NCBI GenBank assembly: GCA_032164295.1
Contig: JAJHTX010000002.1
Location: 2,666,001 to 2,730,000, forward strand
Direction: 5' to 3'
Source: Inonotus obliquus
Taxonomy: Eukaryota > Basidiomycota > Agaricomycetes > Hymenochaetales > Hymenochaetaceae
DNA length: 64,000 nt
Below the pieces are notes generated by a model. The model saw only the letters and a list, made by a program, of their open reading frames with translations, was not told the origin of the DNA and did no database searches. Shown in pieces: positions 12,954-23,614 of the stretch. Position 1 is the first letter of the stretch; each line of letters opens with the position of its first letter. Both the position numbers and the translations under genes were made by a program.

Positions 12954-13180
12954 AACACGTGAGGACAGACCTTTCTTTCTCACGCCCATTTCACAAGAAA
13001 GAAAAAGGCACACAGGAAAATTAGAGAACAACGTCCAAGCATTGTCTTGTCCAGCTCCCCATCAATGGAAGCGCTTCTAATGTTACATCCTTTCAAAGCC
13101 CAAGGGAAAATGCAAAACGACAATCTACGAAAACAAGAGTCCAAAGCACGTCCATTCCTCCTCCGTCACATTCACCAAAG

Positions 13181-13941
13181 TCATAGCGTGCAACCAGCGA
13201 CAAGACCAACAACAGCAAGTGCACTTGCCACATTGTTGAAGCTCAGCCTAGACAATGCACCGCTCGCTGCCGCATCTGTCGCACTGGGATCGGCGGCAGA
13301 GTTGGTGGAAGCGCCAGTAGCACCAGCGTCAGCCCCCGACGATGTCGCAGTGCCGCCGGCAGCTTCTCCCCTCGCAGCTGCTTGGAAGGCCTCGAAAGTT
13401 CTCTCCGGTGTTGGGTTCACGGCGAAGACCATGCCAGCCTGGCAATGTCTGTGAATAAGGATAACTGAGTAAAATATAAGCATTCCAGTGAATCTGACCT
13501 TACCCTGTTTGTGCACAGAAGAACCATAGAGGCGCCGACGCATTATTGATCGTGAAACTCCATTGAGGAATCTCTGTTGCATCAGCGGCCACAGGGAAGA
13601 AACCAGAGTCGACACCACTTGAATTGCATGGGTTTGCGAACGTCGATTGTGTGACGGTCTAAGAAAGAGGACAGAGAGTCATGAATACGCAGTCCGCGTA
13701 TCAAATCAAAGCACGACATACATGGTTCTTTGACAGACTAATTTGCATGATTAGCACAAACAACAAGAATGATCTAGGAATAATGCACATACAATTGGAA
13801 GGCAATAACGTCACCTTCAGCAGCAGTGACAGTGGTGGGTTCGTACGTCAAGCTACTATTTGCACCGACAAGGACGGTGAAGGTCTCAGCAGAGACGGCA
13901 GAGATACCAGCGAGGGCAGAGGCGACAGCAAAGAGTTTCAT
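13181..13941 (-). CDS. Secreted/GPI-type cupredoxin-like protein
   Basis: Small blue-copper-like extracellular protein of the serine-rich type common in basidiomycetes. Exons 13793-13941, 13722-13737, 13504-13658 and 13181-13448 sum to 588 nt, 195 residues. The N-terminus is a signal peptide (MKLFAVASALAGISAVSA). The cupredoxin domain starts TFTVLVGANSSLTYEPTTV. Candidate copper ligands are the His in SKNHTVTQS and the Cys, His and Met of FFCAQTGHCQAGM. A Ser/Ala/Thr/Gly-rich linker follows, then a hydrophobic tail (VASALAVVGLVAGCTL) typical of a GPI attachment signal. The first His ligand is encoded by a 16-nt micro-exon. Role in cell-wall or copper biology is inference; no redox activity is proven for this class. 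Confidence 0.85.
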
Positions 13942-14886
13942 TTTTACAGAATAGCAATAGACTTGATAAGACAGTCGGATTGTAGTGTGACGAGGCTAGT
14001 CAGAGATAAAGAATAAGTAGGAAAACCTAGAGTTGGATGAAAAAAAGACGTACCCTGCTCGAATGACGAAGGGAGACACCTGGTCCTGGGCAAAGAAAGG
14101 AGAACGTAAGACGAAAGATGGGGGAGAACGAAGAGGGGCGTTAAGAGAGATTGAAGTGAGTGAGCCTTTTTGTACACGGCGTGTCAAGGCGACCGGGGAT
14201 AGCCGGCATTGATAATATGGTATTCCGTGTGGCTGGGAAATGAATACCAGACAATCATCCCATTCTGTTGACTTGGCATCTACTGCAACCGCCTGTAGCA
14301 GCCTGTAGCCTGCGACCAACGGCGCCCGCGAAAACTCGACAGCTATTTATACAAACCTATAATTTTAGAGGGCAGCATTCACTACTATTCACCATCGTGC
14401 TCTTCTGCTTACTCGTTGAGTATTGCAATCACTGAGCCAAGTGGACCACATCACCCAAACTGTCGCTTTGGATCCCATCACGTCGTTGTGATTGATTTCA
14501 AGCGGATAACCAACCTCAGAAAAAGACACCTCCGCTCTCCGCATCCTTGTTGGCCGCCTTTGATTATGTAATGCATCACGCGATAACATGGAACACGTGC
14601 TGCACGACATAACCGAATTTCCATTGAGGGAGGTCCTTCTAGCTATCGTTTTCTTCTCTCATTACATCTCTTTTCCTGTCCTCTATCATACACGGTCTAC
14701 GAGGTGAGTGATTTCAAAGAACAGACTCATTCTCTTTGATTCGTTGGCATGACTCTTATCACGCGTTTTTCCGTTCATCTTTTCTGCATCAGTCTTTCTC
14801 TGACTCTCCGTGACAAGTCGTCCATCCATCTGCAGTACACTGCTACCATCTTCGCATTGCTCGTCCCCACCTAGCGCTACTCCACA
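13942..14886. promoter_or_regulatory. Divergent promoter region, cupredoxin / Ggamma-1
   Basis: About 945 bp between divergent start codons. Several short overlapping ORFs on the minus strand here show no conserved features. A CACGTG is at 14594-14599, about 290 bp upstream of the Ggamma start. Pyrimidine-rich stretches precede the Ggamma ATG, as usual in fungal promoters. Confidence 0.45.
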
Positions 14887-15283
14887 ATGAGCTCGCGCCC
14901 TCACAAGCAGTCTATGTCTGAGCTTAAGCTTAGAAGACTTCTCGAACACAATCAGCGCTTGAAGGAGGACCTTGCTCGCCCGCGTGTCCGAGTAAGCGAA
15001 GCTAGCGCCAGGTACGTCTTCTGTCCCCCCTTCCTATCTCTCCCTACACCTTTTACTGCATAGCTTACATTACATCTCGTCCACATAGTTTGATTCAATA
15101 CTGCAAGACAACCAGAGATCATCTCGTCCGTACCTTCCCATCAAATGATGGCTGTGAGAATGGGTTACTGATGTCTATATTTTGTTTATCTGAATCCAGG
15201 TGCCGTCTGTGTGGGGGCCAGTGGGACGAGGGGAGGATCCGTATGCCCCTCCAGCACAGGGCTGTCAGTGTGTGGTCATGTAG
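14887..15283 (+). CDS. STE18: Heterotrimeric G-protein gamma subunit, paralogue 1 (CaaX CVVM)
   Basis: Membrane-anchored partner of Gbeta in pheromone/nutrient signalling. Exons 14887-15011, 15089-15125 and 15200-15283 sum to 246 nt, 81 residues. The start [18 protein letters not shown] and the helix [18 protein letters not shown] are the conserved GGL core, followed by [18 protein letters not shown] and [10 protein letters not shown]. It ends CQCVVM: a CaaX box with Met at X, which normally directs farnesylation, with an extra upstream Cys that could be palmitoylated. Introns fall after EASA(S) and before VPSVWG. A second gene with the same exon layout lies at 16997-17364. Which one is the mating-type Ggamma cannot be told from sequence. 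Confidence 0.95.
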
Positions 15284-15846
15284 TGGCATATTGATCTATA
15301 GACCCCGGTGCTGTAGCAGCCCGACACTCTTCCATCCACGGCTTTACCAGTACACTTTTATCATTCTTTGTTCATTCCTTACCAGCAATCCAACTCAAGC
15401 CTCTCCGCACCTATTAAAAACGAACTTTACCCTTTCCCTCTGCACTCCCTTTAATCTATCACTATACTTTTCTTGAGAGCATATCTGTGCATAGTGTGTT
15501 TCCGCGCTATTCTGGCAGGTACGATACGGTTTATTCTTTATTCCCTTTTGACTTCCTTTCTTTCGCGGTCGAGGCTTGCATTTATACCATCCTTCAGCGT
15601 AGATATTGTTGGCTCTCTCTCTCTCTTTTTCTTTCCCTCGGTTTCCTTCTGCTTCTGCCAGACGAGTCATCTTCAACACTAGTACATCATTCATGTAGTT
15701 CTGCGCCCACTCGGGATGACAAAACATTGTCTTCCAATGCAAAAAAACTAAATTATGCAAGGCAGTAAAAAGGTTGATGGGTCTTGGTCCTAGAAGAATT
15801 GACCAATTCATTATATTGATTGTAAGATGATACGATTATATATGTA
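15284..15846. other. Convergent 3' spacer between Ggamma-1 and thioredoxin
   Basis: About 560 bp between two stop codons. It contains pyrimidine-rich stretches (around 15600-15660) and ORFs of up to about 138 codons on both strands that look random (Leu/Phe/Ser-rich translations of CT-rich DNA). No gene is supported. Confidence 0.5.
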
Positions 15847-16576
15847 CTAAAGACTAGAAATAAAGTCCTTTACACCCTTCTCTGCCAACGCTCCGACGAA
15901 TTTCTCCACTGGTTTGCCGTCTTTGAAGGCAATGACTGTAGGAAGGGCTCTAACCTTCATCACGACCAAAGATACAATATTAATGATCAAGACGGAGCTT
16001 AGTTTGCACGGAAACATGAGCACTCACCTCATACTTCATAGCCAATTCACCTTGCTCCTCTGTATCAATCGTTACGAGGTCAAGACTACGTCCGCTTCCC
16101 GTCTTGACGGATTCAGTGTTCTCCGTTGCGGTAAGCTTCGTAAGGATTGGGCTGAGCATCTTACATGGCCCACACCAACTGCATAACATCAACAAAGGTC
16201 ACCCCAGAATGCGGAGGAAGCAAGGAACGAATAGGAACGTACTCGGCATAAAAATCAACAAGAACCACTTTTCCTTTCGAGTTCTCTTTTGATATGGCTC
16301 TTTTGAACGTCTTTGATTTCAAGTTATTTCAATCGAGAGATGTCGAGTCGTCGAGATGTCCGAGACTAGGATCAGATGGGATCCAAGACAACCAACGTAT
16401 GATGAATGAATACGAATACATACCTCTTGGTCTGCATCAAAGAACTGTTCCTTCCGACATGTCGTCGAGCTGAATCCTCTCCTTAGCGACACATTGACAG
16501 GGTTACCTAGCCTTGTTGACCGAGAGACAAGAAACGAGAGATTGGTGAGTTGAGGTACGAAGCGAAGGCCTGACAT
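15847..16576 (-). CDS. TRX3: Mitochondrial thioredoxin
   Basis: Small dithiol oxidoreductase of the mitochondrial matrix. Exons 16424-16576, 16243-16310, 16028-16178 and 15847-15954 sum to 480 nt, 159 residues. The N-terminus is Arg/Ser-rich without acidic residues (SRSTRLGNPVNVSLRRGFSS), a good mitochondrial presequence with a likely cleavage after the RRGFSS region. The core has KVVLVDFYADWCGPCKML with the WCGPC redox site, then VTIDTEEQGELAMKYEVRAL and PTVIAFKDGKPVEKFVGAL, ending DFISSL. The cis-Pro after RAL (RALPTV) is present. It lies between the two Ggamma genes, with no known functional tie to them. Confidence 0.93.
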
Positions 16577-16996
16577 GTTCAAGTTCAAGGTTCTGGCTAA
16601 AGCTTGCCACCTTCCGATTCTCTGACACTGACCTAGTGGGAGCGTGAAGTGAAATGAAAATTCGCATTCCAAAATTCAGAAATTCATAGCACAGCTAAGA
16701 GCAGTACAACACACAAAATAAATAAAGAACAAATCAGGGGATATGGCCACTTAAGAATAATCGAGAAAGAGGAATAAAAGGTACATGACTTTGGTGATAC
16801 ATAATCAAGAAAGACATTGGCGAGAGTCTAAGTTCATCTCGCAGGTAAACCAAAAGGTGAACACAGAGTCCGGAGCCTGAAGACAATCGAGCACATATGG
16901 AAAATACAACGCCCCTGGGCAAATTGGCTGAGCCCTTTTCCCTCAACCGTGCGGTGGCAAGCACGGGAACGAAAATTTCGTGAGGGGGACGAGCGA
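16577..16996. other. Spacer: thioredoxin promoter and Ggamma-2 3' UTR
   Basis: About 420 bp between the thioredoxin start and the stop of Ggamma-2, both on the minus strand. Nothing else recognised. The antisense-looking ORFs over 16734-17133 are frame shadows of the Ggamma-2 last exon and its UTR. Confidence 0.5.
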
Positions 16997-17364
16997 CTAC
17001 AGAACGACGCAACCGCCACCACACATGCCACCCTGTCGTTGCGGACCATACGGATCCTCACCCCTGTTAACTGGACCCCATACCGACGGCACCTACGGTA
17101 CTTATCAGCATGAAATGAAGATGAATGTTTCACCTGTACGTACGAGGTGGTCCTTCGTCTGTCGACAATATCGAATCAAACTGTCAAGTAAGAGATATGA
17201 AAAGCGTTCTTTCAACGAGTAGGATAAAGAGAGTGTTCGTACCTAGCGCTGGCCTCGCTAACCCGAATGCGCGGGCGTGCCAAATCCTCTCGGAGGCGTG
17301 CATTGTGCTCCATTAGACGCCGGAGCTTCAGCTCGGACATCGACTGCTTGTGTGGGCGATTCAT
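16997..17364 (-). CDS. STE18: Heterotrimeric G-protein gamma subunit, paralogue 2 (CaaX CVVL)
   Basis: Second Ggamma gene, inverted relative to the first and about 1.7 kb from it. Exons 17243-17364, 17144-17180 and 16997-17092 sum to 255 nt, 84 residues. It starts [20 protein letters not shown], then [48 protein letters not shown], and ends CGGGCVVL. Both introns sit at the same codons as in paralogue 1, and the middle exon is 37 nt in both, so the pair derives from one ancestor. The X residue of the CaaX box is Leu, which normally favours geranylgeranylation rather than farnesylation. It is divergent from the coiled-coil gene at 17738. No predicted damage. Confidence 0.93.
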
Positions 17365-17737
17365 CTTTTCACCTTTGTCACGGTTTCAATACGCCTAGAC
17401 AGTCTTCACGCGAGCGTAAGATGGAAAGAGTAGGTGCCTGAAAACGAGTGAGTGACTCGTGTACGTAGGTCTTATAAGTCGGACATCAGATAGGCTGTTC
17501 TATGCAGTGCGGGGTGATGATAACATACCTGAATCAGTAGCCGCGAGAGAACAAGGTCGGCTTAAAGCGGGACTGACCACTGCGGCGGCGGCTTGAAAGA
17601 GACGAGGAGGAGGAAGAAATGTGTGGGTGTGTGAGGCTGAGCTTGGCTGCTGGACAAGTGTGTGATTGTACCACTGGATCACGTGTGAGGTGAGGTGATC
17701 CTTTTGAATGCGTCTCTACCTGGAACAAATCGACATC
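17365..17737. promoter_or_regulatory. Divergent promoter region, Ggamma-2 / coiled-coil gene
   Basis: About 370 bp between divergent starts. Holds CACGTG at 17680-17685, 53 bp upstream of the ATG at 17738, and a CT-rich run on the minus strand (17590-17620). No ORF with recognisable features. Confidence 0.45.
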
Positions 17738-18984
17738 ATGGTTCGCACTAACACACCTCTTAGAGCAAAGCATTCACCAACTCCAGCATCCAAGAAGGTC
17801 AATGGCAACAGGAACGCCCTTTTCAGATCAGGTATGCGAGTCGAGCCCCTTTGTCAATCCAATCCCTGTGCCAATCTCCCTTCACTCGTGCAGTATTCAA
17901 ACCTCCACGCTCTCCAAACATTGAAAGACAGCAAAACTCGCCTCTGAAGTTCAGGCCCATCAGGAAGTCCCCTTATAAACGTCCTCCTTTGGCTCCAAAG
18001 AGCAAGCTACAGACCATCAGAGAAGAATCACCTGAAGTGGTGTACGAGCTGGAAGAACGCAAACATGCACAGTCAACCCGAGATGAGACTGCCAACACGA
18101 GTTACTATCGGGATTTCAGCATGGATGAAATGTTCGACAACGATAAGGAGGAGAGCAGTGATGATAGTGACTATGAAGGATGGGACGACGAGACGACTCT
18201 GGTGGCAAAGTTCCAAGAAAAGTACCTGTCATCGCCCGCCCTTCTGGATCCTGAAGTCTTGCTTAACATAATTTTAGCGCACCTGAAGCTTCCTCGCGCG
18301 AAAAGCTAGCTGAACTAGCATACGGCCTAGAAGCTCCAATGCAGATGCGAGCAGAACATCTGAAGCGTTACCTTGCGCATACGTTGGCTCCTGCTACACG
18401 GAAGGTTAAGGAAGTACACAATACGCTGGAACAGAAAGTGGACGTTGCTTTCGGGTATGTATATGCGTCTTATATCACTAATCTGACTTGTTTTGAGCGC
18501 ATATACCCAGGGTTGGGGTCCTCTCCTTTGACGACTGGTGCAAGAAGACTGAACAACTCTCGCTTCACGACGAAGAAGAGATCAAAGAAGCTTATGTGAA
18601 GGCACAGGTCATATACACGCACCCCCCTTTGATGTGGGGACTGACCAATCCTCCCTTCTAGCGGAATGTCACGGAATACGTCAAGCAGCTTAAAGAGGCG
18701 TATCACAAACGGAACCAGCTCTGGGATAGACTTCGAGAAGCTGTTGACAAGAGCGGTGCGTGGAATGCTAGACTCTACTTGTCTAGCGACCTACTTGTCT
18801 TCTATCTCACGCCTTTTTGCCGCGGATGGTCTTAGCTGCGAGAACCCTAGCATCACTATCCGCTCTTCCTTCTGAGATCGACGAAGCAGCAACCGTGATA
18901 GAAAAGAAGGCTAAGGATGTAGGGAAACCCTCTGGCAAAGACAGCAAAGAGAAGCTATTGCGCGATCTTCTTGCTGGAATGTGA
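17738..18984 (+). CDS. Unrecognised protein with disordered N-terminus and C-terminal coiled coil
   Basis: I do not recognise the family. Exons 17738-17831, 17894-18221, 18278-18454, 18511-18607, 18662-18755 and 18836-18984 sum to 939 nt, 312 residues in frame. Residues 1-90 are basic and Pro/Ser-rich (FKPPRSPN, RPIRKSPYKRPP); an acidic patch follows (NDKEESSDDSDYEGWDDE). The C-terminal half is helical and charged (REKLAELAYGLEAPMQMRAE, KVKEVHNTLEQKVDVAFG, EEEIKEAYVKAQRNVTEYVK, RNQLWDRLREAVDKS), suggesting a coiled coil. An in-frame ATG at 17708 is an alternative start. The layout is like nuclear scaffold or kinetochore proteins, but that is only an impression. Confidence 0.75.
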
Positions 18985-19425
18985 TAACGCCCCCTCGAAT
19001 TGATCTTCATCTGTGTATTTGACTGGAATACTTGATCTGCTCGCAAAATGCTGCTGTAATGGTCTGATTGGCTCTTCTCTGCTCTTCATGACAGTCATTT
19101 CTGACATTTTCCAAGACCTCTGAACGAAAGCTCTTGTCACTCGACTCTCGACTCCATATAACATTTAGTGAATTTATGTGTATTATGTAGAGTAATAAAA
19201 ATTTACTTTGAGTCGTCTTTGACTGTGAGCGGTGAGACGCGCCTCGTGCTCTTGTGGACGATCATTACGGCGTGCAAGATGACAAGAACATCCGAGTACA
19301 CGCACTTCGCCTAAATGATGAATTTGTCGGCGACCAACTGTTCCGAGTCCCTTTTCTCGCCGTTGCTTGCAACATTAACGACCTGTCCATCCTCTCCCTT
19401 ACTTGACTGACCTCCTACACTATCT
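18985..19425. other. Spacer upstream of the TLC-domain gene
   Basis: About 440 bp between tandem plus-strand genes. It includes the 3' UTR of the coiled-coil gene and an AT-rich patch (19160-19210). No ORF or repeat of note. Confidence 0.5.
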
Positions 19426-20651
19426 ATGGCTCAGCTATTTGAGACGACGCGAGTTATCATACAAGACCTTTCGCGTCCGGTCGCACATTCATTAGGATTG
19501 GCGAAATTGCCCGATCATGCTCATGTCCTCGTATTGTCTACTTTGTCGTTTTTCGCGATCCATTTGGTTGTTGCGCCAGTTGTGAGCACGGTGTTGTTTC
19601 CTAAGAGTTATGGACAGTTGAAGACGCGGAGGGCAAGGAGTAATTGGTATGTTTCCTTCTCCTTCTCCCACTTCTCCCGCATTACGAGATTCTACTTTCT
19701 CGTGTTCTGATATTGGTACTTCTTTCCACCAGGAATAACCGTGTCGTATCCCTTGTACACGCACTTATAGTCATCCCGTTGGCATTTAAGAATCTCAATC
19801 TTCCAGCTCTCGATGCGGATCGAGCATTCGGTTGGGATCCTCGTCAAGGAACACTCAGTGCTATCTCGTCCGGTTATTTCATCTGGGATACAATCGAATC
19901 AATTTGGCATTTTTCCGAAATCGGGTTTGTTGTTCATGGTGGATTTGCTTCCCTCTTCTCGCTGAGATATGTCTGACTGATTGTGATGTCGTAGGTTTTG
20001 CTTGCTTTTGCATTTACTCGCTTTCGTTTGTACGAGACTCGAGCTTACTGAGCGACGAGGGAACGAGCTGAGCATTTTCTTTGACAGAAACCGTTCGTTC
20101 CTTACTATGCACCTCGATTCTTACTCTGGGAGTTGTGAGTATCAGGTCAACCTGAGGTTCAATAGTTCTTATTGAAGTATCCTCCATAGGAGCACACCGT
20201 TCCTCAACATCCACTGGTAAATATCCTTTAGTTCAAGGATGCTTTGTCAATCTAACAAGACTAATTCAGGTTCCTTGACAAAATGAACCTCACTGGCTCA
20301 ACGATCCAGCTCGTCAACGGGATCTGCCTTCTACTTTCATTCGCCAGCGCGCGTCTAGTCTACGGCTCCATCCAGGTACATCACCTTTATCAATTTCTTC
20401 ATATAAAAGCCCGCGGCCTAAGACTAAAGACTCTGTGATAGTCCTACGCGTTCTTCCAAACGCTCTTCTCGATAAAGAACCATATTCCACTCGCGGTCGC
20501 TCTCGTTTATGGAGTAGGGAACGTCATACTGAACGGACTTAACGTATTCTGGTTCTTCAAAATGATTACGGCTCTGCAGAAACGCATGAAACCTTCGCCG
20601 AAGGAGAAGGGAAATGGGACTGCCAATGGTGATGCGAAGAAGACCAATTGA
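19426..20651 (+). CDS. TLC-domain (TRAM-LAG1-CLN8) multi-pass membrane protein
   Basis: Membrane protein of the TLC/TMEM56 type, probably in the ER. The first exon gives MAQLFETTRVIIQDLSRPVA, a transmembrane segment (VLVLSTLSFFAIHLVVAPVV) and the PKSYGQLKTRRARSNW loop. The next exon has NNRVVSLVHALIVIPLAF, matching the conserved TLC helix containing SLVHA, then GYFIWDTIESIWHFSEIGFVVHG. Later exons give hydrophobic helices, including NGICLLLSFASARLVYG, and end with a Lys-rich cytosolic tail (KRMKPSPKEKGNG). It lacks the Lag1 ceramide-synthase signature as far as I can see, so a lipid-sensing or trafficking role is inference. Several short introns; the exact middle splice sites (19960-20280) were not all resolved. 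Confidence 0.75.
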
Positions 20652-20804
20652 AATATTTCTGAAATTGAACTTTTGGTGATTAGATTATTGTTCTGCATTG
20701 GTATGGTTTGGTTTATAGATACGGGTGTAGGACTCCTTCGGGTCCATGTATTCGCGATTCAAATATTACGATACTTTTAAGCTTCTAGATTACTTTATTG
20801 AATT

Positions 20805-21860
20805 TCAGACAGGTACGAAAGATGCCTGTACAATTTCGCGTACACGACGTTCGTAGTTGACGAGGTTCTCTCTACGAGCGACAGGGATTCTGAGATTATC
20901 TGGTGCTGCGAGAAGACAATGCAAGAATGCAAACAAAAGAGCATCGAGAGCAGTCGGCCCACTATTACAAACATAAAAATAGTAGGTTGGATCGTTAAGA
21001 GAGCACCGTCACAAAAAGTCAAGAAAAAAAAAAGACGCTACTTACGAAGAACCTAAAAACCATGTATCTCCACTGAGTCTGATACTCAACGATACGATAG
21101 CATCGTGATACTGCGATTCAATTGTTGATGGTGAGACTCGTTCACCGTACGGTGGGATGAGACTAGTGATTCCAGAAAGAGGCGCGGGAGGTGGACTGAG
21201 GAGTGTTGAAAGGCTAGGCTGATTCGGTCGTGACGAATGGGATACAGGTGGGTGTGACTTGTATAGTAGGAGGGATGTCAGAGTTATAGGTTGAGGATTG
21301 AAGAATTTCTATAGCAAACCGAGGTTAGTATGGTACCATGAACCGGAACAAACAAAAAAGACACGGATAAAGGATGAACTTACGAGTGCACTCTCAACAG
21401 TACCCTCTAACAAAGCTACCCACGCTCTACTCTCATCCTTAGCAGCAGCGTCCTTATATCCCTCAAACGCATCCTCCTCAACTTTTAAAACTCCATCTAC
21501 CCATCCGGGAATAACTCTCGACCCAAACACTTCCACTTCCCCAGTCTCATCCCTGTAAGCAACCATGCTAGGTAACCGTCCATCAACTGCACCTTCAGGC
21601 GCAACATCCCACCTCACAGCAACATTCTTAACACCTCTCAACGCTATATAAGCTTGCCATTTTAGACATTCGACATCTGATGAGAGGACGTCTGTGGGGG
21701 ATTTGGATTTCGGAGGGGATATCCAGAGTGTTGGACGTGTTTGACGTGTTGCTGATGATTGAGAGGATGGTAGTTTGTCTGATGGGTAGGTATAGAGGGG
21801 GAATCTGGAGAAGAATTTGTGTACGATGGCTGGCACTGGGATGGTTGAAGTAGATGCCAT
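20805..21860 (-). CDS. Metaxin / Sam37-like mitochondrial outer-membrane protein
   Basis: Predicted component of the sorting and assembly machinery (SAM) that inserts beta-barrels in the outer mitochondrial membrane. The N-terminal thioredoxin-fold (Tom37/metaxin) region reads FPLYTYPSDKLPS, TLWISPP, SSDVECLKWQAYIALRG, VRWDVAPEGAVDGRLPSMVA. The helical GST-C-like part has YKDAAAKDESRAWVALLEGT and SGPTALDALLFAFLHCLL, and ends ARRENLVNYERRVREIVQAS. Start chosen at 21860 (MASTSTIPVP); in-frame upstream Met codons at 21908 and 21914 also exist. Convergent with the TLC gene (153 bp between stops). The family is recognised by the pattern of conserved residues, so a generic GST-fold protein remains possible. 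Confidence 0.75.
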
Positions 21861-22121
21861 GGCTGGAAGCGAAGCAGGAGGGATCGTTAAAATTAGGTCG
21901 TCGATCATCGTCAATCACCGCGGATCCTTCCTCAAAGATCGTGACGCTGCCCTTGAAATGTCCGAGTTGCAACGATTTCTCAATAACGCCTCCAAATAAC
22001 ATTTATATTTGATAGCGAAAACTCCATTGGTTCCGTGTGAGACAATCCAATCAGTACAATAATAGCAACCTGCAACAACTGGAACACATGCAGAAATAAG
22101 GAAGACAAGCGAGAAAAGAAG

Positions 22122-23614
22122 TTATCCTTGAGTCCTTTCTATAAGCTTATTTGTAGGAGGTGGCCGACCTGAAGATTGATGGGCTAAATCAGACTCCCTT
22201 GCAAGCTTCATCTTGTTCAAAAGTTGGACCAAGAATTTCGAGTCTACTTCATATCCGGCACCTGACCTCGTTAGGTCTTCAGAAGCATTTAGCCCAGCAG
22301 CATGCTGTGCTCGTCGACTTCCTGTCATCGGACCAACTGATGAGCGTTGCCCCGCCGCTGGGGCAGAGTTGGGGTTTTCCTTCAATCTTTCATAAAGTGA
22401 GTAGAATGAAATCATCTCTTGTGCGATCGTAGCAACGATTCGCATGTTTACGTTCAACCCTGCGAAGAAGCCGACGAAGTCTTGCGAGGGAATAGTCGGC
22501 TTGCGATCGGTACCGTCATTACTATCGGAAGACGCTGTGCGTTTTTGGGGTATCAAGCTCGATGTAGACCCGGAAGTGTTTGCGTGTCTTGCGGATCGGC
22601 GAGTCGTCGCTCCAACATGATTTTGCGATGAAGTCGAGGGCATTTGCTTCATCATAGCCCAATCGGAACGAGCTTGTCGCAAGAGTGGGTTGAGTACACA
22701 GACGAGATAGAGCGCAGAGATGGCGATGAGATGAGGTGGGTATAGTAGACAAATGTCCGAGCGGTACGTGTCATTGATTAGAAACCTGATGAGAAGTCAG
22801 AGCTGTATCGAGACATTCCTAACAAAGCCCGTACCACGCATCCTGGATGCCGCGAATAGGCAAATCAAGCCTGCCTTCTCCGGTGCCCCAGTATCGAGGT
22901 CCATCGTCCACACCGGCGCCGAGTTCGCCGGCCTCCTTCTCCTCTATTGCTTGTTCGCCTTGGCTTATGTCTTTCACGAGCGCCATAAGAGTTCGATAGG
23001 GATGGAAGACGACCAGGTCACACTCGAGCTCGTCAACAAGGTAGAACTCCATCTCAGCAAGCTTCCAATTTTCGGTTGGCAGGTGCCTAACGCCGTATTC
23101 GGCGGAGGCTTGATACACGATCAGAACCTACAAGATGAATTTAGGTGTCCATACACATACCGAATAAATTTCGAGCTTCAGCTATGACTGTCTTTATATG
23201 CACAGGAGATTCTTCCGCTTTCGCTGCTACATAGCAGCATGCCGCAAGAACAAGATAGGGATCTGTCTCGCAGTAAGAGTTCTTGAGATAGAAACGGCGA
23301 AAGAATACGGTTGCGGTTGCAATGACCCTTTGGCGCATGTTGAGTTGCCTCCCTAGCTTTGATACCACTGACCTAGGACATTCGCTAAGAACGGGAAAGC
23401 TGGGAAGACTAGAATTACCCACGGTCCGCGAAGAAAACACCTAGGAGAGCCAGGTGGTCTGGATTGTCAACATATCGCAAATCTTCCGAACGAGCCTGAC
23501 GGAGTGTTGCACGGTCGATAATCCATCTCTTACTTATAAAGTAGTCAGAGGCATAGTCACGCACACGGGATAACAAACTCACAAATGGGTAGATGCCCAG
23601 AAGTCAGTCGCCAT
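22122..23614 (-). CDS. SSN8: Cyclin C, Mediator kinase-module cyclin (Srb11/Ssn8)
   Basis: Partner of CDK8 in the Mediator kinase module. Start at 23614 (MATDFWASTHFKRWIIDRATLR after removal of the first intron), a signature of cyclin C. Then MRQRVIATATVFFRRFYLKN, SYCETDPYLVLAACCYVAAKAEESPVHIKTV, and after another intron AEMEFYLVDELECDLVVFHPYRTL. The second cyclin fold is ISALYLVCVL. Ser/Thr/Arg-rich insertions follow (QKRTASSDSNDG), then the conserved FFAGLNVNMRIVATIAQEMISFY. The C-terminal tail is longer and more disordered than in yeast. CACGTG lies 52 bp upstream of the start (23666-23671). Ordinary intact gene. Confidence 0.92.

Noticed and set aside
15487..15811. ORFs on both strands between Ggamma-1 and thioredoxin
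   Set aside because: Low-complexity CT-rich DNA in a convergent 3' spacer.
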